A stretch of DNA of 35,875 bases from Mucilaginibacter sp. UBA5151 (GCA_002413785.1 DHXR01000084.1:23868-59742), one strand, 5' to 3'; positions 17,235 through 25,040 are shown, numbered from the stretch's first letter. Notes: generated by a model not told the origin, from the sequence alone. Translations and numbers: made by a program.

Positions 17235-17837
17235 TTACATCGTAAATATCGTATCCGCATTATTCAAAAACTCGTTTTCTATCACGTCTTCTCCCGGCTC
17301 TAATCTTTCGAACTCGCGCAGTTTGCTGTTAAAGCCTTCACTGTCCTTAATAATAGCCACGCGTGCACTGCGTACAAATTCAATCAATCCATAAGGCTGT
17401 AAAATGCTGATCAGGTTATCAGTTTCTTCACGGTGTCCTGTCGTTTCAAACACTGTGTAATCCTTGCGGATCACTACAGCGCGGGCGCCGTTTTCGCGTA
17501 GTAAACGCTCAACACTTACCTTTTCAGCTATAATATCCGTAGATACTTTATACAGCGCCATTTCCTGCCATATTACGTCTTCGTTGGTGTGATAATATGC
17601 TTTTAAAACTTCCACTTGTTTCTCTATCTGGCGGCAAAGTTTACGAACCACATCCTCCGATTCAGTGATCACAATATTAAAGCGGTGAATGCTTTCGATC
17701 TCCGACGGAGAAGTATTCAGGCTATCGATATTGATTTTACGGCGTGTAAAAATTATCGCAATCCGGCTAAGTAAACCGATCTGGTTTTCTGTGTAAACCG
17801 TGATGTTAAATTCCTGTTTCTCTTGCTGGTTTTCCAT
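17235..17837 (-). CDS. ilvN: acetolactate synthase regulatory (small) subunit
   Basis: A 200-residue regulatory subunit, taking the ATG at 17837 (MENQQEKQEFNITVYTENQ). An upstream in-frame start at 17873 would add a Lys-rich tail not expected in the family. The N-terminal ACT domain (about 10-85: YTENQIGLLSRIAIIFTRRKINIDSLNTS) binds valine or isoleucine in homologues; the C-terminal half (about 90-170) is the second ALS-small domain. It binds and regulates IlvB. It is separated from ilvB by a 269-nt repeat block, an unusual gap for this pair. Confidence 0.93.
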   Translation of the reverse strand: MENQQEKQEFNITVYTENQIGLLSRIAIIFTRRKINIDSLNTSPSEIESIHRFNIVITESEDVVRKLCRQIEKQVEVLKAYYHTNEDVIWQEMALYKVSTDIIAEKVSVERLLRENGARAVVIRKDYTVFETTGHREETDNLISILQPYGLIEFVRSARVAIIKDSEGFNSKLREFERLEPGEDVIENEFLNNADTIFTM

Positions 17838-17882
17838 TTTTAATTTCTTTTTAAAGCCATTTTTTTTCCTCACCCTGCGATC

Positions 17883-18104
17883 CCGTTTCGCCTCACCCTG
17901 CCCTCTCCAAAGGAGAGGGTTCTAAAACCGGCCTCCCTTTTTAAGTCCTCTCCTTTGGAGAGGATTTAGGTGAGGCTTTTAAAGCCCTCTCCGTTTCGCC
18001 TCACCCTGCCCTCTCCAAAGGAGAGGGTTCTTAGAAAAGAGCGAAGCTAAAGTCCTCTCCTTGCGCCACCGCTAAAGCGCACGCGGTTAAAGAGGGTTGG
18101 GTGA
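17883..18104. repeat. REP-like hairpin repeat block between ilvB and ilvN (family C)
   Basis: A 41-bp sequence occurs twice exactly (17883-17923 and 17991-18031), each with the palindromic core CCCTCTCCAAAGGAGAGGG. An inverted partner (17944-17976, CCTCTCCTTTGGAGAGG then ATTTAGGTGAGGC) lies between, and a degraded fourth unit (18053-18106) ends at the ilvB stop. The units can fold into long hairpins in the mRNA. Such CTCACC...GGAGAGG elements are, to my knowledge, widespread in Bacteroidota intergenic regions. No gene is visible in 17838-18106. Confidence 0.85.
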
Positions 18105-18106
18105 GG

Positions 18107-19864
18107 CTATTTAAGCCTGATCTCACTTACGCTGCATCCCTGCGGTACCATCGGGAATACGTTGTTTTCCCGGGTAACCACTACTTCCAAAAGGAAGGCG
18201 CCTTTGGTCGCCATCATTTGTTTTAATGCTGACGGAAGGCCGGCCCTGTCGGATATTGATTTGCCGGCGATGCCATAAGCTGCGGCAACGGCAACAAAAT
18301 CGGGACTTTCAATATCCACAAATGAATAGCGGCGGTCGTTAAACAATTCCTGCCACTGGCGTACCATACCCAGGAAGTGGTTATTAAGGATGATGATCTT
18401 TATATCAACCTTGCTTTGCATCACGGTGCCTAATTCCTGGAGGGTCATCTGGAAACCGCCGTCGCCTATTATAGCTACAACATCGCGCTCCGGTGTGCCA
18501 AACTTGGCCCCGATGGCGGCAGGCAGGGCAAAACCCATCGTACCCAAACCACCGCTGGTAACGTTGCTGCGGGTTTTATTTAATTTGGCATAGCGGCAGG
18601 TTACCATCTGGTGCTGACCAACATCGGTAACAATAACGGCTTCGCCATTGGTTATTTCGTTCAGTTGTTTGATCACCTCACCCATGGTCATTTCGGGTGT
18701 TTCGGGGTTTAATTCGGCATGAATTACTGCGTCATATTCCTTTTGGGTATAATCGTTGAACTTATTAAGCCAATCGGTATGTTTTTTTTCGTCCACCACA
18801 GCGGTAAGCAATGGCAATGTTTCTTTACAATCGCCCCAAACCGGAACGGTGGTCTTCACATTCTTATCAATTTCGGATGGGTCAATATCCAGGTGGATCA
18901 CCTTTGCCTGTTTTGCGTATTTATCAAGGCGGCCTGTTACACGGTCGTCAAAACGCATGCCGATGGCAATTAACACATCACATTCATTGGTAAGCACATT
19001 GGGGCCGTAATTGCCGTGCATACCCAGCATACCCACATTTTGCGGATGATCGGTAGGGATAGCGCCTGCGCCTAAAACCGTCCATGCAGCGGGGATACCG
19101 CTTTTTTCAACAAAAGTTTTAAATTCCTGCTCAGCGCTGCCTAAAATAACACCCTGTCCCCAAATAATAAATGGTTTTTTGGCACTATTGATGAGTTCAG
19201 CGGCTTCCTGGATATACTGAGTGCGTACAATCGGCTTAGGCCGGTAACTGCGTATATGGTTACATGGCGTATAACCCTGATAGTTAAATTTCTGTAGCTG
19301 CGCGTTTTTGGTGATATCGATAAGAACAGGACCGGGCCTGCCGCTTTTGGCGATATAAAAAGCCTTGGCAATTACTTCGGGAATTTCGGTGGCATCGGTA
19401 ACCTGGTAGTTCCATTTGGTTACCGGGGTGGTGATATTGATCACATCTGTTTCCTGAAAAGCATCTGTTCCTAATAAGTGTGCGAAAACCTGTCCGGTGA
19501 TACATACCAGCGGCGTGCTGTCTATCTGCGCATCCGCCAGGCCGGTAACCAAATTGGTTGCACCGGGACCGCTGGTAGCAAATACCACGCCCACCTTGCC
19601 CGATGTACGTGCATAGCCCTGCCCGGCATGGATACCGCCCTGCTCGTGGCGGACCAGGATATGGTTCAATCTATCAGAATAATCGTACAAAGCATCGTAA
19701 ATGGGCATAATAGCGCCACCCGGATAGCCAAAAATGGTATCCACACCCTCAATGATCAAAGCATCTAACAAAGCCTGTGACCCTGATAACTCTATTTTTT
19801 GTGATTTCACTTGTTGTGATTTCACCGATTCTTCTGTGATTTCACCGATTATTTGTGTTCCCAT
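18107..19864 (-). CDS. ilvB: acetolactate synthase catalytic (large) subunit
   Basis: A 585-residue ThDP enzyme making acetolactate from two pyruvates, or acetohydroxybutyrate with 2-oxobutyrate. The catalytic Glu is in HEQGGIHAGQGYAR (E74), with FGYPGGAIMPIYDALY before it. The ThDP/Mg motif is GDGGFQMTLQELGTV...LNNHFLGMVRQWQ (about 466-505). The first ~24 residues are odd: MGTQIIGEITEESVKSQQVKSQ is encoded by three copies of repeat family A, and the normal protein begins only near ELSGSQALLDAL. No other in-frame ATG precedes the core, so this extension is probably translated. Confidence 0.95.
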   Translation of the reverse strand: MGTQIIGEITEESVKSQQVKSQKIELSGSQALLDALIIEGVDTIFGYPGGAIMPIYDALYDYSDRLNHILVRHEQGGIHAGQGYARTSGKVGVVFATSGPGATNLVTGLADAQIDSTPLVCITGQVFAHLLGTDAFQETDVINITTPVTKWNYQVTDATEIPEVIAKAFYIAKSGRPGPVLIDITKNAQLQKFNYQGYTPCNHIRSYRPKPIVRTQYIQEAAELINSAKKPFIIWGQGVILGSAEQEFKTFVEKSGIPAAWTVLGAGAIPTDHPQNVGMLGMHGNYGPNVLTNECDVLIAIGMRFDDRVTGRLDKYAKQAKVIHLDIDPSEIDKNVKTTVPVWGDCKETLPLLTAVVDEKKHTDWLNKFNDYTQKEYDAVIHAELNPETPEMTMGEVIKQLNEITNGEAVIVTDVGQHQMVTCRYAKLNKTRSNVTSGGLGTMGFALPAAIGAKFGTPERDVVAIIGDGGFQMTLQELGTVMQSKVDIKIIILNNHFLGMVRQWQELFNDRRYSFVDIESPDFVAVAAAYGIAGKSISDRAGLPSALKQMMATKGAFLLEVVVTRENNVFPMVPQGCSVSEIRLK

Positions 19865-19882
19865 TATTTTGATTTAACCGAC
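19802..19882 (-). repeat. repeat family A, spanning the ilvB start codon
   Basis: Full copies at 19817-19830 and 19837-19850, a partial at 19802-19810, and a diverged copy (TGATTTAACCGAC) at 19870-19882. All read AATCGGTGAAATCA-like in the ilvB direction. The ilvB ATG (19862-19864) falls between copies. Confidence 0.85.
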
Positions 19883-19888
19883 CTTTCA

Positions 19889-19926
19889 ATTCTGTTAATT
19901 CTTTAATTCTGTAAATTCCGGTTCAG
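19889..19926. repeat. solo copy of the 38-bp GxxExxY-cassette end
   Basis: Same length and layout as 14079-14116 (ATTCTGTTAATTCTTTAATT ... GGTTCAG), with several mismatches. It lies in the ilvD-ilvB gap with no partner. Confidence 0.65.
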
Positions 19927-19931
19927 ACAAT

Positions 19932-19978
19932 TCTTTCACCTTTCACCTTTCGCCTTTTACCTTTCACCTTTCACCCCT
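19932..19978. repeat. CACCTTT tandem-like spacer repeat
   Basis: Five to six imperfect units of TTTCACC/TTTCGCC/TTTTACC, directly after the ilvD stop. Confidence 0.6.
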
Positions 19979-19980
19979 CC

Positions 19981-21690
19981 TTAAAACTCATCAGTTACGC
20001 AGCCTTCTGCGGCTGTGCTGACTGTTTTTGCGTATTTAAACAGCAGTCCGCTTTTTGCTTTTAACGCCGGCTGCACCCATTTGACTCGCCGTGCCGCGAT
20101 CTCTGCTTCCGAAACCTTCAGGGTCATGGTGCGGTTAATGGCATCAATCTCAATGATGTCGTCATCATTTACCAGGGCTATCAACCCGCCGTCATAAGCT
20201 TCGGGGGTGATGTGGCCCACTACGAAACCATGCGTGCCACCGCTGAAACGACCATCTGTAATTAATGCTACCGAAGCGCCCAAACCCGCGCCAAATATTG
20301 CGCCTGTAGGTTTTAACATTTCGGGCATGCCTGGTGCGCCTTTGGGGCCTATGTTACGGATCACCACCACATCGCCTGCCTTAACATAACCGCTCTGTAT
20401 GCCGTGTATCAGTTCAAACTCGCCGTCAAAAACCCTTGCCGGGCCTTCAAAACGCGTTCCTTCTTTACCTGATATTTTTGCAACGCTGCCGCCTTCGGCT
20501 AAATTGCCGTATAATATTTGTAAGTGACCTGTCGCTTTTATAGGCTTTTCAGCCGGGCGGATCACCGTTTGTGTTTCAAAATCAATTTCGGGCACATCTG
20601 CCATGTTTTCGGCAATGGTTTTACCGGTTACAGTTAAACAATCGCCATTTAACCAGCCTTTTTTAAGCAGGTATTTCATCACCGCAGGTACGCCGCCTAT
20701 TTTATGGAGGTCCTCCATCATGTATTTGCCGCTTGGCTTCATATCGGCCAGTACCGGGATACGGTTACTGATCTCCTGGAAATCATCCTGGTTTAATTTT
20801 ACGCCGATGCTTTTTGCCATCGCGATGAGGTGTAAAACCGCGTTGGTCGATCCGCCTAAAACCATCACCACGGTAATGGCATTTTCAAATGCCGCGCGAG
20901 TCATAATGTCGGATGGTTTAATGTCTTTCTCTAACAATAGCTTAATCGCTTTGCCCGCTGCCAGACACTCTGCATTTTTTTCGGGACTTAAAGCCGGGTT
21001 TGACGAAGAGTAAGGCAAGCTCATACCCAAAGCCTCAATCGCCGAAGCTATGGTATTGGCCGTATAGATACCGCCGCAGGCGCCTGCACCGGGGCAGGCA
21101 TGTTTTACCACGCCCAAAAAGTCCTCGGGGGTAATATTACCGGCTATCTTTTGACCCAGGGCCTCAAATGCTGATACTATGTTTAAATCTTCTCCTTTAT
21201 AATGACCGGGTTTAATGGTACCGCCATACACCATAATGGAAGGCCTGTTGAGCCTGCCCATGGCTATAACTGATCCCGGCATATTTTTATCGCAACCGGG
21301 AAGGGCTATCAATCCATCATAATACTGTGCACCGCAAACCGCTTCAATAGAGTCGGCAATAACATCGCGGCTAACCAATGAGTAGCGCATGCCATCGGTG
21401 CCCATGCTCATGCCATCGCTAACGCCAATGGTATGAAATATAAGCCCTACCAGGTTTTCGGCCCAGATGCCCTCTTTAACTATTGCTGCCAGTCCGTTAA
21501 GGTGCATGTTGCAGGTATTGCCATCATAACCCATGCTGACCACGCCAACCTGCGCTTTTTTCATATCCTCATCGGTTAAACCAATACCATAAAGCATTGC
21601 CTGGGCCGCCGGCTGGGTTGGGTCCTGGGTTAATGTTTTACTGTAATGATTTAGTTCTGTCGCTGCTGTCGTTTCGTTTGATGCACTCAT
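19981..21690 (-). CDS. ilvD: dihydroxy-acid dehydratase
   Basis: A 569-residue Fe-S dehydratase that makes the 2-oxo acids for valine, leucine and isoleucine. The cluster-binding cysteines are visible in LPGCDKNMPGS and KHACPGAGACGGIYTANT; the third region is around MGYDGNTCNMHLNGLA. The C-terminus has FSGGTHGFVVGHITPEAYDGG. It is the first gene of the - strand ilv-leu locus, so the main promoter should lie in 21691-21850. I see neither a leader peptide rich in Ile/Leu/Val codons nor a T-box there. Confidence 0.96.
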   Translation of the reverse strand: MSASNETTAATELNHYSKTLTQDPTQPAAQAMLYGIGLTDEDMKKAQVGVVSMGYDGNTCNMHLNGLAAIVKEGIWAENLVGLIFHTIGVSDGMSMGTDGMRYSLVSRDVIADSIEAVCGAQYYDGLIALPGCDKNMPGSVIAMGRLNRPSIMVYGGTIKPGHYKGEDLNIVSAFEALGQKIAGNITPEDFLGVVKHACPGAGACGGIYTANTIASAIEALGMSLPYSSSNPALSPEKNAECLAAGKAIKLLLEKDIKPSDIMTRAAFENAITVVMVLGGSTNAVLHLIAMAKSIGVKLNQDDFQEISNRIPVLADMKPSGKYMMEDLHKIGGVPAVMKYLLKKGWLNGDCLTVTGKTIAENMADVPEIDFETQTVIRPAEKPIKATGHLQILYGNLAEGGSVAKISGKEGTRFEGPARVFDGEFELIHGIQSGYVKAGDVVVIRNIGPKGAPGMPEMLKPTGAIFGAGLGASVALITDGRFSGGTHGFVVGHITPEAYDGGLIALVNDDDIIEIDAINRTMTLKVSEAEIAARRVKWVQPALKAKSGLLFKYAKTVSTAAEGCVTDEF

Positions 21691-21841
21691 GTTTTAGTAT
21701 GCTGTAACCAGCTGTTTGTATAAAAATTTTATTAATTATGGCATTTAGCCAGGTTTCATAATTTGATATTGGTAAGGTAGATATAGCGGCAAGTATTAGC
21801 AAGGATTTAAAAATATTTATTCAATTAGTATTTAATTTGGC

Positions 21842-21886
21842 TATTCGTTATTAATTCGATACTTTGTATCGAATTAATAACGAATA
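21842..21886. repeat. perfect palindrome with 21-bp arms, upstream of ilvD
   Basis: Arms TATTCGTTATTAATTCGATAC and its exact complement around a TTT loop. It lies ~150 nt upstream of the ilvD ATG. It could be a dispersed element or a hairpin ending upstream transcription from the ribF direction. Confidence 0.85.
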
Positions 21887-22077
21887 AAGTTATAAAATAT
21901 TTAACAATTTATACCAAAGTTCAAAACGGTATTCGGTACGTTTTTTATGCATGCATAGTAAAGGGGCTGAATTCTTCCTGAAATGGGAGAATTGATGTGC
22001 AGATGTGTGGGTTTTTGATGCGGGGATGGAGGGGGAATGATGTGCGGATGGGGAAGATGGGTGCAATTCCTTTTTGT

Positions 22078-22164
22078 CTGAATCAGAATTCACAGAATTT
22101 TAGAATTAGCAGAATGCCCAACTAAAATTCTGTGAATTCAATAATTCTGAAAATTCTGATTCAG
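22078..22164. repeat. cargo-less pair of 38-bp cassette ends
   Basis: Left arm 22078-22115 and right arm 22127-22164 match the ends of the GxxExxY cassette (CTGAATCAGAATTCACAG ... CTGATTCAG) but with only 11 nt between them. This looks like an empty or MITE-like form of the unit at 13602-14116. Confidence 0.75.
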
Positions 22165-22176
22165 ATAATTTACGCC

Positions 22177-22294
22177 CTTGTTGGTGTTGTCACCAACAAG
22201 TACCGAGATGTTAAACGGCATACAACGCCGGTTCCAAATCTCCGCTTCAAAAACAGTTCATGTTGTTGGAGACAAACCAACAATGGCGGGAGTT
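22177..22294. repeat. TTGTTGGTG hairpin repeat
   Basis: Starts with a 10-bp-arm hairpin CTTGTTGGTG-ttgt-CACCAACAAG (22177-22200). It continues to a second TTGTTGGAGACAAACCAACAA hairpin near its end, and looks like a compound dispersed repeat of ~118 bp. Confidence 0.55.
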
Positions 22295-22378
22295 AATATC
22301 GAATAATGAATTTCGAATGTCCAATTTCGAACTTTGACTCCGGCTGAATCCATGAAACTATGAACTATGAACTATGAA

Positions 22379-23308
22379 CTACTGCCCCAACAACCGCTCC
22401 ACATCAATCTTATCTTGCGCTATCTGTGCCTTTAATTCATCCAGGGAAGAGAATTTCATATCATCGCGTACAAAATTGTAAAACTCCATGCGGATCTGCT
22501 GGTTGTAAATTTCCTCATCGAAATCAAAAATATTTACTTCGATATTACGGTTCAGGCCATTCACGGTAGGGCGCGAACCTATATAAGCCATCCCTTTGTA
22601 AACAATAAACCCAATGGTTGCCTTAACGGCGAATATGCCGTCAGCGGGGATTAATTTGTACTTTTCTTCAATAACAATATTGGCTGTAGGGTATCCTATT
22701 TTCCTGCCGATCTGGTCGCCGCGCACCACCTTTCCCGTTATAAAAAATGGATAGCCCAAAAAAGTGTTGGCCAGTTCAATTTCGCCGTTTAACAAAGCTG
22801 TCCTTACCCTTGTTGAGCTGATGGCCACTTCGTTAATATCCTGCTCTGGTATTTCAACCACATCAAAGCCGTAAACCGGACCCAGGCGCAGTAAATCTTC
22901 CAAACCGCCGTGCCTGTCTTTGCCAAAACGATGGTCGTAGCCAATCACTATTTTTTTTGTGCCGATTTTATTTACCAGCACGTCGAGTATATATTCTTCG
23001 GCAGTTTGGTTTGAAAAATCTCTTGAAAACGGGGTGATTATCAGGTGGTCAATCCCCAATTCTTCGAGCAGGCCCGCCTTTTCATTGATGGTATTGATCA
23101 GTTTAATGCTTTCATCTTCGGGGTGCAGGATCATCCGCGGATGCGGGAAAAAAGTAAGCAAAACGGTTTCACCGCCTGTAGTTTCAGCCAGTTCTTTTAT
23201 ACCGGATATTATTTTACGATGGCCAATATGCACACCATCAAAGGTGCCTATGGTTACCACCGCATTTTTTAACCTGGTAAATTCGTTAATGTTATGATAA
23301 ATCTTCAT
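22379..23308 (-). CDS. ribF: bifunctional riboflavin kinase / FAD synthetase
   Basis: A 309-residue enzyme making FMN then FAD. The N-terminal nucleotidyltransferase has GTFDGVHIGHRKI (21-33) and SSTRVR (about 163-168); the C-terminal riboflavin kinase has GRKIGYPTANI (about 200-210) and the usual ending D.L..QI..D. It follows truB in the same direction with repeat family A in the gap; the nearest copy ends 6 nt before the ATG. Its stop codon TAG lies within a GAACTAT tandem repeat. Confidence 0.95.
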   Translation of the reverse strand: MKIYHNINEFTRLKNAVVTIGTFDGVHIGHRKIISGIKELAETTGGETVLLTFFPHPRMILHPEDESIKLINTINEKAGLLEELGIDHLIITPFSRDFSNQTAEEYILDVLVNKIGTKKIVIGYDHRFGKDRHGGLEDLLRLGPVYGFDVVEIPEQDINEVAISSTRVRTALLNGEIELANTFLGYPFFITGKVVRGDQIGRKIGYPTANIVIEEKYKLIPADGIFAVKATIGFIVYKGMAYIGSRPTVNGLNRNIEVNIFDFDEEIYNQQIRMEFYNFVRDDMKFSSLDELKAQIAQDKIDVERLLGQ

Positions 23309-23314
23309 ATTTTG

Positions 23315-23351
23315 TGATTACACTGATTTTGAAAAAGCGATTACACCGATT
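23315..23351 (-). repeat. repeat family A, two copies before ribF
   Basis: TGATTACACTGATT (23315-23328) and CGATTACACCGATT (23338-23351) on the + strand, reading toward ribF as AATC(A/G)GTGTAATC(A/G). Confidence 0.8.
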
Positions 23352-23364
23352 TTTTTAATTTTCA

Positions 23365-24069
23365 TCAATAAAGGGGTGAAATAACCTTTAAATCTTTTAT
23401 GATATTCACTAACTCCATCACCTCAAATGCATCTTCAATTTTATAATCTCCGCTGCGTGTGCGCCTGAGTTTTGACAGGTAAGCCCCGTTGTTTAACGCC
23501 TTTCCAAAATCGTTCACCAATGAACGGATATAGGTGCCTTTGCTGCATACCACCCTGAAATTAATTTCGGGCAGGGCAATCCCGGTAATTTCAAATTCCG
23601 AAATAGTCACATTTCGCAGACGGAGCTCTACGTCTTCACCCCGCCTGGCTTTTTCGTACAGCCGTTCGCCGTCAATTTTTATTGCCGAATGTGCCGGGGG
23701 ATATTGCTGAATATCGCCAATAAATTGTTTGCAGGCATCCCGTACCTGTTCTTCAGTAATATGGCTGATATCAAACTTTTGATCGGCATCGGTCTCCATA
23801 TCATAAGATGGCGTGGTTTCGCCTAATATCATAGTACCGGTATATTCTTTTTCCTGTGCCTGGAAGGTATCGATCTGTTTGGTCATTTTACCGGTGCAAA
23901 TGATGAGCAAACCTGTAGCCAAAGGATCAAGCGTGCCCGCATGACCAACCTTAAGTTTCAAAGGTTTGAACGCATTGCGCAGTTTGCCTACCACGTCAAA
24001 ACTGGTCCAGTTATAGGGCTTGTTTACCAATAACAGCTGGCCTTCGGTAAAGTCATTTATTGATTTCAC
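23365..24069 (-). CDS. truB: tRNA pseudouridine-55 synthase
   Basis: A 234-residue enzyme that makes pseudouridine 55 in tRNA. The catalytic Asp is D48 in GHAGTLDPLATGLL. The start is notable: the only in-frame start near the conserved N-terminus is GTG at 24067-24069, and this GTG lies inside a family A repeat (GTGAAATCA), giving (M)KSINDFTEGQLLL. A TAA stop closes the frame two codons upstream. An ATG nearby is out of frame. The length is normal for the short (~230-240 aa) Bacteroidota TruB. It lies between mqnD and ribF, same direction. Confidence 0.92.
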   Translation of the reverse strand: MKSINDFTEGQLLLVNKPYNWTSFDVVGKLRNAFKPLKLKVGHAGTLDPLATGLLIICTGKMTKQIDTFQAQEKEYTGTMILGETTPSYDMETDADQKFDISHITEEQVRDACKQFIGDIQQYPPAHSAIKIDGERLYEKARRGEDVELRLRNVTISEFEITGIALPEINFRVVCSKGTYIRSLVNDFGKALNNGAYLSKLRRTRSGDYKIEDAFEVMELVNIIKDLKVISPLY

Positions 24070-24174
24070 TGATTATATTGTTGTGATTACACTGATTGTT
24101 TTATGTTGATTACACCGATATTATGATCTGCAAAAATAATCGGTGCAATCATGTTTCAATAATCGGTGAAATCA
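24061..24174. repeat. repeat family A block overlapping truB start and mqnD end
   Basis: Copies at 24061-24074 (contains the truB GTG), 24083-24096 and ~24107-24120 in one orientation, then two inverted copies at 24138-24151 and 24161-24174. The inner inverted pair can form a hairpin (TGATTACACCGATATTAT / ATAATCGGTGCAATCA). The outermost copy encodes the last residues and stop of mqnD. Confidence 0.85.
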
Positions 24175-25040
24175 TTATTTAAAAATATACGGTCTTTAAT
24201 TTCCGGAATAATATTCTTTTCTCTTGCGGTATCAAAAAGCAGCTTTATTGCTTTTTTTCCTTCAGCGCCCAAATCAACAGAATATTTATTTACGTACAAT
24301 TCAATATGTTTATACATCACCTCTTCACTCATCTCCTGCGCGTGGGAACGGATAAATTCCAGTCCCGATTTTGGGTTCGCAAAAGCAAATTCAACAGAGC
24401 GCCGCAAAATACGGTTTATTTTGTGCTGAACCTCCAATGGTAAATTTCGGTTTACAACAATTCCGCCAAGGGGGATGGCGCAACCGGTTTGTTTTTCCCA
24501 ATAATCGCCAAGGTCAATAATTTTTTTTAAGCCTTTATCCTGGTAGGTAAACCGGTTTTCGTGGATGATCAGACCAATGTCAACACGCCCATCCAGCACG
24601 GCATCTTCAATATCCGAAAAAACCAGTTCAACCTTATTAGTAGCATTCGGGAACGCCAGGCCCAACAAAAAATTGGCAGTCGTATATTTGCCGGGAATAC
24701 CGATTAGAGGATTTACGATTTCAGATTTACGATTTACGATTTTTCCTTTTTGTAAATCCGAAATCGAAATTTCGACATCCGAAATTAGAAGAGGTCCTAC
24801 CCCAAACCCGAGCGCACTGCCTGCATCCAGCAAAACATATTTATTGGCTACATAAGCAAACGCATGGTAACTGAGTTTGGTAATATCCAATTCACTGCGC
24901 AGGGCTTTTTGGTTCAGGGTTTCTACATCATCATAAAACACTTCAAAGTCCAGGCCTTCGGTATCAATTTTATGATGAATCAGCGCATCAAAAATAAAGG
25001 TATCATTTGGACAGGGCGAAAAACCCAGGGATAGTTTCAT
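24156..25040 (-). CDS. mqnD: 1,4-dihydroxy-6-naphthoate synthase (futalosine pathway)
   Basis: A 294-residue enzyme of the futalosine menaquinone route, cleaving cyclic dehypoxanthinylfutalosine. I chose the ATG at 25040 (MKLSLGFSPCPNDTFIFDAL, the conserved opening); the longer frame from 25100 only adds repeat-encoded residues. Conserved parts: LDITKLSYHAFAYV, IGIPGKYTTANFLLGLAFP, DIGLIIHENRFTY, CAIPLGGIVVNR. Two parts look repeat-derived: residues ~86-112 (SDVEISISDLQKGKIVNRK...), encoded by an inverted ATTTCGGATTT/GTAAATC repeat placed in a loop just before IGIPG, and the C-terminal DFTDY, encoded by family A. Confidence 0.93.
   Translation of the reverse strand: MKLSLGFSPCPNDTFIFDALIHHKIDTEGLDFEVFYDDVETLNQKALRSELDITKLSYHAFAYVANKYVLLDAGSALGFGVGPLLISDVEISISDLQKGKIVNRKSEIVNPLIGIPGKYTTANFLLGLAFPNATNKVELVFSDIEDAVLDGRVDIGLIIHENRFTYQDKGLKKIIDLGDYWEKQTGCAIPLGGIVVNRNLPLEVQHKINRILRRSVEFAFANPKSGLEFIRSHAQEMSEEVMYKHIELYVNKYSVDLGAEGKKAIKLLFDTAREKNIIPEIKDRIFLNNDFTDY
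24709..24789. repeat. in-frame repeat inside mqnD
   Basis: Imperfect inverted repeat: GATTTACGATTTCAGATTTACGATT arm and the GTAAATCCGAAATCGAAATTT / ACATCCGAAAT arm. It is kept in frame with mqnD as ~27 extra codons. Related units occur in mqnB (25741-25768). Confidence 0.75.

Larger units (their letters stand above)
21691..22378. other. 688-bp intergenic region made mostly of repeats
   Basis: The gap between ribF and ilvD holds, in order: an AT-rich stretch next to ilvD (21691-21840, probable promoter region), the 21-bp-arm palindrome, a G-rich block with GATG(T/C)G units (~21965-22062), the cargo-less 38-bp inverted pair (22078-22164), a CTTGTTGGTG hairpin block (22177-22294), AATATCGAATAATGAATTTCG-type repeats (~22298-22335), and GAACTAT tandem units (22353-22380) ending in the ribF stop. 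A 67-codon frame at 21890-22093 (-) overlaps these repeats and is not a credible gene. Confidence 0.8.

Noticed and set aside
21691..21850. T-box or leader-peptide attenuator before ilvD
   Set aside because: No T-box core, no short ORF rich in Ile/Leu/Val codons, and no terminator/antiterminator pair seen.
21890..22093. 67-codon frame upstream of ilvD
   Set aside because: Runs through G-rich GATG repeats and a cassette end; low-complexity product.
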